Origin: Desulfobacter curvatus DSM 3379
GTDB lineage: Bacteria; Desulfobacterota; Desulfobacteria; Desulfobacterales; Desulfobacteraceae
DNA length: 31,832 nt
Direction: 5' to 3'
NCBI RefSeq assembly: GCF_000373985.1
Contig: NZ_KB893095.1
Location: forward strand, 135 to 31,966
This document shows, in pieces, positions 1-5,961 of this stretch; the stretch's first letter is position 1, and every line of letters starts with the position of its first letter. The translations under genes and the position numbers were made by a program. Below the pieces are notes generated by a model that searched no databases, had not been told where the DNA came from, and saw nothing but the letters and a program-made list of their open reading frames with translations.

Positions 1-409
1 GTGGGTGAACTCACACACATCCACGTTACATTATCAAAAGACCTGCAGAGTGTCTATTATAATTTTGCGACAAAATAATTTTAGATGTCGCTCCGCCCCC
101 CTGATATCATTGATAATAAATTTTGATGCGTCAGCGCTGATTTTGGGGGGAGGGGGGAACTAAAAGGGAAAATATGGCCATGACCCGAGGAATAAATCGA
201 AATGACATTACTGATCCGGGCCCGGACAGGCCCCATTACAGGCGGCTGTATTATCCCATCACAGAAACAGACATATTATGGCGGTAGAATGGGTGCTTTC
301 AACTTCTCCTTGAGAACTAGTTCCTCCTAAAACATTCTTCACTGCCTTGATTACACCCCCTTTAGCTGGTAAAACAGATGCATATGTATTTTATTAAAGG
401 GAGTGATTT
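1..409. other. Intergenic leader with no supported gene
   Basis: No convincing gene is seen in these 409 bases. A G/A-rich run lies near 143-158. On the minus strand a frame stays open from about 381 down to a stop at 259-261 and reads protein-like (it contains PAKGGVIKAVKNVLGG), but it has no start codon and no recognised family, so it is at most a gene remnant. The last bases carry the GGGAGTG ribosome binding site of the next gene. No consensus promoter could be fixed with confidence. Confidence 0.5.
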
Positions 410-2272
410 ATGTCCGAAAGAGATTTGAGCAACTGGGAGCGCAGTCTTGTACCCCCGGATAAGGTTTTAAACCATATCCGGCCGGGAATGACCGTTTTCA
501 TCGGCACAGGGCCAGCTACGCCAAGAAGGCTGATCCGTACATTGCTTGATGTGGACAAACATAATATCAGGGACCTTGAGCTGATGCAGCTGGCTGTGCT
601 GGGGGAGACCATTTTGTCCATTGACCGCCTTAATGCCCCCAACTACCGGTTAAAAACATTTTTTTCAGGGGGATATGTAGCCTGGGATACCATTTCCAGC
701 GCCCAGGTGGATCTTATCCCGGCCTACTCCTCGGAGATTCCGAAAATTATCAGGTCCGGCAGAATCAATGTGGATGTGGCCTTTATCCAGATCACCCCGC
801 CCAATGATGCCGGGTATTGCAGCCTGGGCCTTGCCGTGGATGTGGCAAGGGAAGTGATGTACAAGGCAAGCCTTGTGGTGGGTGAGATAAATGAGGCAAT
901 GCCCTTTACCTATGGGGATACCTTTGTTTCCATAGAAGAATTTGATCTTCTGGTGCGCTCGGATCGGGAGCCGATCACCTATACGCCTGAACCGGCCAAC
1001 GATATTATGAAAAAAGTCGCTGCCAATGTGGCCAATGAAATTCGGGACGGCGACTGCATCAACTATTCCCTTGGCCCCTTGTTCGAGGCGCTGGTGCCCT
1101 TTTTGTCGGATAAAAAAGACCTTGGCATTCATTCCCTTTATTTTACGGATGCCGCCGCAGAACTAGTTAATTCCGGGGCTGTCACCAATAATCGAAAATC
1201 TCCGTTCCGGGGAAAATCTTTGGCATCCTATGCCCTTGGCACCAAGGAGCTGATGAAATGGCTGAACAAAAATCCTCTGGTGGAATTCCAGGGTATTGAC
1301 TGGGTGTGCAATCCCCAACTCATTGCCAGCAACCCCCAGTTTGTTGCCATATATGAAGGCCGCAAGGCCGATCTTCAGGGCCGGGTTGCCTTTCCCTTAA
1401 GAGGCGCCGTGATTTCAGGTCCCGGCGAAGGTATTGATTTTTACAAGGCAGCAGAAGCCTCCAAGGATGGCAACACCATCATCGGTATGCCCAGCCGCAA
1501 TGAGAACGGCGAATCCAATATCCTGTTCAGTATAGAAAAATATGTCAACCAGTTGCGGTTGCGCGAATCCATTCATGTACTGGCCACGGAATACGGGGTG
1601 GCCTTGCTCAAATGGCGTCCCTTGCGGGAACGGGCCCAGGCCATCATTGATGTGGCCCATCCCGACGACCGGGAGGATTTGATTAAAATGGCCCGGGAAA
1701 AAAATATCCTCTATTCCAACCAGATTTTTGTCAGCCGTTCCGCCCATCTGTATCCGGCCTATGTTGCCCATACCAAAACCTTCAAGGGAGAAAAAACCAT
1801 TCGGTTCCGGGCCATGAAGCCTTCGTATGAAGAATCCATGCGCCGTTTTTTCTACCGTTGCTCCACTGAAACGGTATTTTACCGCTTCTTTTATTCGGTA
1901 AAGACCATGGGGCACGATAAAATGCAGGCCTATGTTAATGTAGACTATTCCAAAGAGTTTTCCGTGGTGGGCTTTGGTGGAAAAAAAGGCGATAACCGGA
2001 TCGTTGCCGAGGCACGACTGGTTGAAAGTGATGCCGGCAAAGCCGGAGAAGTGGCTTTTCTGGTAGACGAAAATTACCAGGGATCGGGGGTGGGATCCTA
2101 TTTGATGTCATTGTTGGTCGAGGAGGGGAAAAAACGCATGCTTGAAGAACTCTATGCTGAGGTGCTGCCCGACAACCAGCCCATGATCAAGGTATTTGAG
2201 AAATCAGGCCTGCCTTTGGAATCAAAACTTGACGGCGGGGTCTACCATATTTCCCTGTCTTTGAACGGTTGA
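410..2272 (+). CDS. Acetyl-CoA hydrolase/transferase fused to a GNAT acetyltransferase domain
   Basis: This 620-residue protein has two parts. Residues 1 to about 450 resemble class I CoA-transferases of the Cat1/Ach1 type, which move CoA between acyl groups or hydrolyse acetyl-CoA; the ATEYGVA segment and the AIYEGRKADL segment (likely holding the active-site Glu, an inference) lie in this part. Residues of about 470-620 form a GNAT domain with the acetyl-CoA binding motif QGSGVGSYL at about 557-565. The fusion is a known architecture in anaerobic proteobacteria; the GNAT part may acetylate a protein, perhaps the enzyme itself, but no substrate can be read from sequence. No signal peptide is seen, so it should be cytoplasmic. 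The ATG at 410 follows GGGAGTG at good spacing. It appears monocistronic, since the next gene has its own promoter candidate. Confidence 0.9.
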   Translation: MSERDLSNWERSLVPPDKVLNHIRPGMTVFIGTGPATPRRLIRTLLDVDKHNIRDLELMQLAVLGETILSIDRLNAPNYRLKTFFSGGYVAWDTISSAQVDLIPAYSSEIPKIIRSGRINVDVAFIQITPPNDAGYCSLGLAVDVAREVMYKASLVVGEINEAMPFTYGDTFVSIEEFDLLVRSDREPITYTPEPANDIMKKVAANVANEIRDGDCINYSLGPLFEALVPFLSDKKDLGIHSLYFTDAAAELVNSGAVTNNRKSPFRGKSLASYALGTKELMKWLNKNPLVEFQGIDWVCNPQLIASNPQFVAIYEGRKADLQGRVAFPLRGAVISGPGEGIDFYKAAEASKDGNTIIGMPSRNENGESNILFSIEKYVNQLRLRESIHVLATEYGVALLKWRPLRERAQAIIDVAHPDDREDLIKMAREKNILYSNQIFVSRSAHLYPAYVAHTKTFKGEKTIRFRAMKPSYEESMRRFFYRCSTETVFYRFFYSVKTMGHDKMQAYVNVDYSKEFSVVGFGGKKGDNRIVAEARLVESDAGKAGEVAFLVDENYQGSGVGSYLMSLLVEEGKKRMLEELYAEVLPDNQPMIKVFEKSGLPLESKLDGGVYHISLSLNG

Positions 2273-2322
2273 GCCTAACACTCCGATTTGCCGGACTGTT
2301 CCAATATTTATTCATAAAAATT

Positions 2323-2349
2323 TTAGGTTTTTACGATTGCGGCCGATAC
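2323..2349 (+). promoter_or_regulatory. Candidate sigma-28 (FliA) promoter
   Basis: TTAGGTTT (2323-2330) matches the sigma-28 -35 consensus TAAAGTTT at 6 of 8 positions. Exactly 11 bases later GCCGATAC (2342-2349) matches the -10 consensus GCCGATAA at 7 of 8. Transcription would start near 2356-2360, leaving a leader of about 45 bases before the ATG at 2403. This suggests late flagellar-class control of the next gene. Not tested experimentally. Confidence 0.6.
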
Positions 2350-2382
2350 CTTTAAACAGGAAAAGAAAAATTCGTAAAAACC
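2326..2382. repeat. 11-bp perfect inverted repeat in the leader
   Basis: GGTTTTTACGA at 2326-2336 is the exact reverse complement of TCGTAAAAACC at 2372-2382, with a 35-base gap. The left arm overlaps the -35 and spacer of the sigma-28 candidate. It could be an operator or an RNA stem if an upstream transcript reads through; which one cannot be decided from the sequence. Confidence 0.5.
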
Positions 2383-2402
2383 GTTACGTCGGGAGAGTAA
2401 TA

Positions 2403-3332
2403 ATGAACAGCGTGTCTCAAGCCAATGCCAACGGCCTGCATAACCGGGCCGCATTGTCAAACAACAGTAGTGCTTCAAGTTCAAGCGAACTTTCTGTCGC
2501 TTCTTATTCAAGCCTTGATGCGGGACTGACCATCCAAACCCGGGAAGGGGATATGGTTACCCTGTCCACCAGTCAGTATTCCGAACTAGAAGCCTATGAA
2601 TACAGCAGCCGGGGTGTCGTTAGCAATAAAGACGGCTATGCCGCCGCCTCGTACAATATCCGGGAGATTACCTTAACCACGGGAGAAACGTTTTCGTTTA
2701 CGGTGGAAGGAGACTTGAACGAAGAGGAGCTTGAGGATATTGAATCCATTATAACCGGTGTGGACAACATTATCGGCGAGATGATGGAAGGGGATCTGCA
2801 GGATGCTGTTTCCCAGGCCATGCGCATGGGGTATTACGACTCAATATATTCCTATGAAGCCGATATTACGGTGAAATCCGGATACGCCCTCTACAGCGAA
2901 GAGCAGGCCGCCACCACAGGTGCACTGGGACAAGACCTGGCCGCAGCGTATCTTGAGGATGCCGGTGAAACGGGAACCGATATAGATGATGCCGGGGCCA
3001 CAAGCGCGGCCGGTAATCTGGAAATTCCTTTGATGGATCAGTTGTCCGAACTTCTGGAAAAGCAGCGGGAAGACGCCTTGGCCCGGGCGCGTGAACCCTT
3101 AAGCAGCCTCTTTGATCATTATCTGGAAAATCAGAAAGCCAATGACGCAAGTGAGCCCCAGGCCAATGAGGAAGATGCCTTGGCGGATGAGAGCCAGGCG
3201 AATGAGGGACAAGCGGACAAATCTAAGCCCTCCTTTTCTGATCTGCTTGAAATGGCAGCCCAGGCCGTTGACCGGACCATTGCGGATATGGTGAAAAACG
3301 CCTTTGATAATTCTTTGAAATCCTTAATTTAA
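2403..3332 (+). CDS. Uncharacterised acidic protein, possibly flagellar-regulon
   Basis: The protein has 309 residues from the ATG at 2403, chosen because GGGAGAG sits just upstream; an in-frame start at 2337 lacks a site and overlaps the -10 element. The first 30 residues are Ser/Asn-rich and disordered. A middle region of about residues 40-165 looks folded: beta segments (LTIQTREGDMVTLST, ITLTTGETFSF) precede an acidic helical stretch (EEELEDIESIITGV). The last third is Ala/Glu/Gln-rich, with near-repeats around EPQANEEDALADESQANEGQ, ending in an amphipathic helix. There is no signal peptide or membrane segment. Similar unnamed proteins occur in sulfate-reducing delta-proteobacteria (recollection, not a search). 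The sigma-28 promoter candidate hints at a link to motility. Function unknown. Confidence 0.75.
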   Translation: MNSVSQANANGLHNRAALSNNSSASSSSELSVASYSSLDAGLTIQTREGDMVTLSTSQYSELEAYEYSSRGVVSNKDGYAAASYNIREITLTTGETFSFTVEGDLNEEELEDIESIITGVDNIIGEMMEGDLQDAVSQAMRMGYYDSIYSYEADITVKSGYALYSEEQAATTGALGQDLAAAYLEDAGETGTDIDDAGATSAAGNLEIPLMDQLSELLEKQREDALARAREPLSSLFDHYLENQKANDASEPQANEEDALADESQANEGQADKSKPSFSDLLEMAAQAVDRTIADMVKNAFDNSLKSLI

Positions 3333-3378
3333 AGGCGGGAACGATAACTATTCTATTTTATGTAGCAATTGAAATTGG

Positions 3379-3540
3379 TCATATGCTTCCGAAATCTTTC
3401 CCGCTTCCCCCATCGACTTTTTTTGATCTTCGAGCACGAAAAGTATAACCCAGAAAATCAAAGCTTGTCGGAGAATAATCTTTCTGCCGGTCTGTATCCT
3501 TGCAATAGACGATTTTCGTCTTTTCTGCGTCTTTCCACAG
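3379..3540 (-). pseudogene. ltrA: Group II intron reverse transcriptase/maturase fragment (C-terminal part)
   Basis: Read on the minus strand, this stretch encodes KTKIVYCKDTDRQ and then FDFLGYTFRARRSKK, the hallmark of group II intron-encoded proteins just after the RT catalytic core. Homology seems to continue upstream to about 3590 but in a different frame (KIKKLL, then KAC), so at least one frameshift is present. Downstream it breaks after VDG and meets a stop at 3379-3381. There is no start and no catalytic YADD box. A dead remnant. Confidence 0.75.
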
Positions 3541-3598
3541 ACGCAAGCCTTTCACAGCAGTTTTTTAATTTTTCCATTCAATGCTTCCTCCTTTACAT

Positions 3599-3697
3599 TT
3601 GGCAAGTCAACGCAACAACATTATCCGGGCATGGAAACAGGTTTGTCCGAATAAAGGTGCGCCCGGCGTAGACGGTATGAAAACCGATCAACTCGGG
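3599..3697 (+). pseudogene. ltrA: Group II intron reverse transcriptase fragment (N-terminal part)
   Basis: On the plus strand this reads RAWKQVCPNKGAPGVDGM followed by KTDQL, the conserved RT-0/RT-1 opening of group II intron maturases (usual form: NKGAPGVDGMT). Homology stops at about 3697, where the tyrosine recombinase remnant begins. It is opposite in orientation to the C-terminal RT piece at 3379-3540, so an inversion or two separate elements are needed to explain the pair. Confidence 0.7.
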
Positions 3698-3705
3698 CGG
3701 TATCC

Positions 3706-3928
3706 GTTTACTTGGAATCTTTCGATATGAACCGGTTCAAGGTTGACGGCCTCGCTGACTCTCAAGCCCGCGCTGTAAACTGCCAGCAAAAGGGTCCGGT
3801 GTTTGAGATTGGTGCAGGAAAAAATGATTTTTTTTTACCTCCTTTTCGCTTAGCGCAATACTGATCTGTTTTTGTCTGGGACGCGGAGGTATGGACACCG
3901 TTGCATGTCTAACTTCCCATTCCCGGAA
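3706..3928 (-). pseudogene. Tyrosine recombinase / integrase fragment
   Basis: The minus strand is open from 3928 (after a TAG at 3929-3931) and reads WEVRHATVSIPPRPRQKQ, then ALSEKEVKKI, then LLLAVYSAGLRVSEAVNL. The last stretch is box I of tyrosine recombinases, with the catalytic Arg in GLRVSE. The style is that of XerC/integron-type integrases. Box II (HxxR) and the nucleophilic Tyr are absent because the sequence breaks at about 3706 against the intron RT piece. It is inactive. Confidence 0.75.
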
Positions 3929-3953
3929 CTAATGACTAAGATTAAACTAATTT

Positions 3954-4020
3954 TGATCATTTGATCGAAATTTTTCTTGACACGATCCTTATACGGATTT
4001 ATATTTTGATCAAATGATCA
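3954..4020 (+). promoter_or_regulatory. Sigma-70 promoter flanked by a perfect 13-bp inverted repeat operator
   Basis: TTGACA (3977-3982) and TATATT (4000-4005) are 17 bases apart, close to the ideal sigma-70 promoter. TGATCATTTGATC at 3954-3966 is the exact reverse complement of GATCAAATGATCA at 4008-4020. One copy lies upstream of the -35 and the other just after the -10, over the likely start site. This is typical for repression by a dimeric regulator bound at two sites. The regulator is unknown; the DUF134 protein encoded next is the first candidate. Confidence 0.75.
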
Positions 4021-4035
4021 TAACGAGGAGAAACC

Positions 4036-4368
4036 ATGCCAAGACCCAAGCGACCGAGATGTATTGCATCCGAACCGGCCATTAAGGGGTTCAAGCCCAG
4101 AGGAGTAGTGGAGACCGGAGAAGTCATCCTCTCCCTGGAAGAATTTGAAGCCCTCAGACTCATAGATTATGAGGGCATGGACCAATCTGGGGCCGCGCAG
4201 GTTATGGATGTTTCCCGACAAACCGTTGGAAGGGTTCTGAAAACCGCCCGCTATAAAATCGCTGAATCGCTGGTAACAGCCAAACGGCTGACAGTCCAGG
4301 GCGGTTGCTATGAGATGCGGGGACGTGGAAAAGGCAGAGGGTGGCGGCATGGATGTAGAAAACCGTAA
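4036..4368 (+). CDS. DUF134 (UPF0251) family DNA-binding protein
   Basis: This 110-residue protein starts MPRPKRPRCI and contains LSLEEFEALRLIDYEGMDQ, the conserved core of the DUF134/UPF0251 family. It continues into a helix-turn-helix resembling sigma-factor region 4 (AQVMDVSRQTVGRVLKTAR, about residues 54-72). The C-terminus is Gly/Arg-rich. In other anaerobes the family commonly sits beside iron-sulfur or FeMo-cofactor-like proteins (NifX/NifB type) and is thought to be a transcription regulator; its ligand is not known. A GAGGAG site precedes the ATG. The promoter framed by the 13-bp inverted repeat lies immediately upstream, so autoregulation is plausible. The next ORF begins 22 bases after the stop. 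Confidence 0.88.
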   Translation: MPRPKRPRCIASEPAIKGFKPRGVVETGEVILSLEEFEALRLIDYEGMDQSGAAQVMDVSRQTVGRVLKTARYKIAESLVTAKRLTVQGGCYEMRGRGKGRGWRHGCRKP

Positions 4369-4390
4369 GGACGTTAGAGGAGGTGATACT

Positions 4391-4561
4391 ATGAATAAAC
4401 AACAAAATAATACCGGTGGCCGGTGCAACGGCCAGGGCGGTAAAGGAAACCGGACAGGCCAGGGCAGATGCCAGGGTGGTGCTGGAAGATGCCGGACCGG
4501 ATCGGGCCAGGGAAGAGGCCAGGGCCAAAAAGGCCGGGGCCAGGGCAGACAGGCCTGGTAA
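4391..4561 (+). CDS. Small Gly/Gln/Arg-rich peptide
   Basis: This 56-residue protein begins MNKQQNNTGG and consists almost entirely of Gly, Gln, Arg and Lys, with three Cys each in a GRC context (residues 12, 27 and 34) and one terminal Trp. A very strong site, GGAGGTGATACT, directly precedes the ATG, which argues for real translation. Small Gly-rich proteins of this type are often encoded beside DUF134 genes (known neighbourhood pattern; function not established). The three GRC units could bind metal or nucleic acid; that is inference. It follows the DUF134 gene and is probably co-transcribed. Confidence 0.7.
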   Translation: MNKQQNNTGGRCNGQGGKGNRTGQGRCQGGAGRCRTGSGQGRGQGQKGRGQGRQAW

Positions 4562-4572
4562 TTATAAACCTA

Positions 4573-4602
4573 CCAAGCGGCCGGAGTAATTCGGCCGCTT
4601 GG
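4573..4602 (+). terminator. Strong GC-rich hairpin between peptide gene and dtxR-type gene
   Basis: CCAAGCGGCCG (4573-4583) pairs perfectly with CGGCCGCTTGG (4592-4602) around an 8-base loop. No run of T follows, so it may be a partial terminator, an mRNA-stabilising end for the two upstream genes, or an attenuator ahead of the DtxR-type gene 30 bases downstream. Confidence 0.6.
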
Positions 4603-4631
4603 GCAGCACTTTAATAACGGAGATTATAATC

Positions 4632-5018
4632 ATGGACAGCGAACACATTCTCAGCGAAAGCCTTGAAGACTACCTTGAAGCCATACTGGAACTTCAGACC
4701 ATGAATACGGTTGCCCGGTCAAAAGATATTGCCGCAAAATTGAATATCAAATGTGGGTCTGTTACCGGAACCCTTAAAAAATTGGCAGATCGGAAACTGA
4801 TCAATTATGAACCTTACGGCTATATCACGCTGACCCCCAAAGGCGATAAAATTGCAAAAGAGGTTACAACCCGTCATAATGTGTTCAAGCATTTTTTATT
4901 CAAGCATGTGGAGCTTGATGAGGCCATTGCGGAACAAACCGCATGCCGTATGGAACACGCCATGAATCATAAACATTTTATGAAATTCAAGGCATTTGTT
5001 AGAAAACTGGATGCTTGA
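4632..5018 (+). CDS. DtxR/MntR-family metal-dependent transcription regulator
   Basis: The protein has 128 residues from the ATG at 4632, selected because ACGGAG precedes it and because an upstream TTG frame would overlap the hairpin. It opens SLEDYLEAILELQ, followed by a winged helix-turn-helix (RSKDIAAKLNIKCGSVTGTLKKL, about residues 29-51 of this frame, in two helices). A metal-binding dimerisation half follows: the pattern C-x-x-E-H (CRMEH) and an upstream RH match the DtxR primary and ancillary ligands. It lacks the SH3-like FeoA domain, so it is the short MntR/IdeR-like form. It likely represses metal uptake or redox genes with Fe(II) or Mn(II). Its location after the DUF134 locus suggests a linked role. 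Confidence 0.85.
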   Translation: MDSEHILSESLEDYLEAILELQTMNTVARSKDIAAKLNIKCGSVTGTLKKLADRKLINYEPYGYITLTPKGDKIAKEVTTRHNVFKHFLFKHVELDEAIAEQTACRMEHAMNHKHFMKFKAFVRKLDA

Positions 5019-5028
5019 TCGTCAATTA

Positions 5029-5148
5029 TTATCCTTTAACAACGCCTATGGGGTGCAGTTTATGTACGGGCCTGATCAGGTCCGGTTCAGATTCAATCAC
5101 CGCTTCAATGTTTTTATAGGCCTGGGGGGCCTCCCCAAGGTCATACAT
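5029..5148 (-). pseudogene. rtcB: C-terminal remnant of RtcB-type RNA ligase
   Basis: The minus strand encodes a 39-residue end that includes GEAPQAYKNIEAVIE and finishes LHPIGVVKG followed by TAA at 5029-5031. The EAP-x-AYK-[DN]-I-[DE] stretch and the terminal G-V-V-K-G are signatures of the RtcB 3'-phosphate RNA ligase C-terminus. Upstream the frame reads KGMYDLGEAP but hits a stop within about 15 codons, and the rest of the ~400-500 residue enzyme is absent. It could be translated as a mini-protein from the ATG at 5148, but a deletion scar is more likely. Confidence 0.65.
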
Positions 5149-5195
5149 TCCTTTGGTTTTTCTTTTCCAGACCTTGTTTCACCGGAGATCCGGGT

Positions 5196-5211
5196 TGTTT
5201 CCCGTGAAACA
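5196..5211. other. parS-like 16-mer
   Basis: TGTTTCCCGTGAAACA differs from the widely conserved ParB site TGTTTCACGTGAAACA at one position. A further half-site, TGTTTCAC, lies 22 bases upstream (5175-5182). True parS sites usually cluster near the replication origin; no origin or parAB gene is in this window. It may be a weak ParB site or chance within decayed sequence. Confidence 0.35.
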
Positions 5212-5302
5212 AATTTCTCCGATCCCTGGGATTTTGAATAGGTCTACTCGGTGTTGCATGATAGTGGTGTTGTTATCGCAACTTGGGGGGGGCTTTATCT
5301 GG

Positions 5303-5911
5303 TCATCCTCCTGTGGACCTCCCATCAAGAATTTTCCGAACTTCTTCAGAAAGGGTTTGAGCAGAAAAAGGCTTGCCGACGAATTGGATATCTTCATCAA
5401 GTATCCCGTGGTGTCTGATCATGTCCTTCGAGTAGCCGGACATAAACAGCACTTTGAGGCCCGGGCGCTTTTTAATAAGCGCTTGGGCCAGTTCCGGTCC
5501 GCTCATGTCAGGCATGACCACGTCGGTTAAAAGCAGGTCAATGGATCTTGTGTATTCATTACAAACGGCTAATCCCTCATGGGGATTCATCGCGACCAGG
5601 ACGGAATAGCCCAGGGATTTTAGAATGGCTAAAGCAATTTTAAGCACTCCGGGATCATCTTCAACCACAAGGATTGTTTCGTCCCCCTTGAATTTATTTT
5701 TTTCAGAAGCAGCGGCTTCCTGGTCCGGACTGTGGAGATGCATGTGGCGGGGAAGGTAAATTTTAAATGTCGATCCAATGTCTAATTCGCTGTATACTTC
5801 AATAGCGCCCTTGTTCTGCTGGACAATACCGTATACAGTGGCAAGCCCTAAGCCTGTCCCCTTGCCTTCGGCTTTTGTTGTGAAAAAGGGTTCCTTTGGT
5901 GAATATATCAA
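5303..5911 (-). pseudogene. 5'-truncated hybrid histidine kinase (ATPase G-box plus receiver domain)
   Basis: About 200 residues remain. The start reads KEPFFTTKAEGKGTGLGLATVYGI in two parts: the F-box (EPFFTTK) and G2 box (GTGLGLATV) of a HATPase_c domain. The ATPase ends at FKIYLPR. A complete receiver domain follows (ILVVEDDPGV, phospho-acceptor Asp in LLLTDVVMPD, Lys in FVGKPF). The sensor region, the phospho-accepting His (H-box) and the N-box are missing. An apparent frameshift lies right at the 5' edge (DIFTK in one frame, EPFFTTK in the next). Without H- and N-boxes it cannot autophosphorylate; the receiver could still fold if translated. The truncation abuts the end of the TRAP operon. 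Confidence 0.75.
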
Positions 5912-5961
5912 CCTGTGGCTTGGCAGAATTAGTGTCTGACCGAGGGAAGAGAATATTTAAT

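Noticed and set aside
259..381. Open minus-strand frame with protein-like sequence before the first gene
   Set aside because: No start codon, about 40 codons, no recognised family; kept only as a note in the leader entry.
3369..3671. 100-codon plus-strand frame
   Set aside because: It is the antisense of the intron RT remnant and spans two unrelated fragments, so it is not a real gene.
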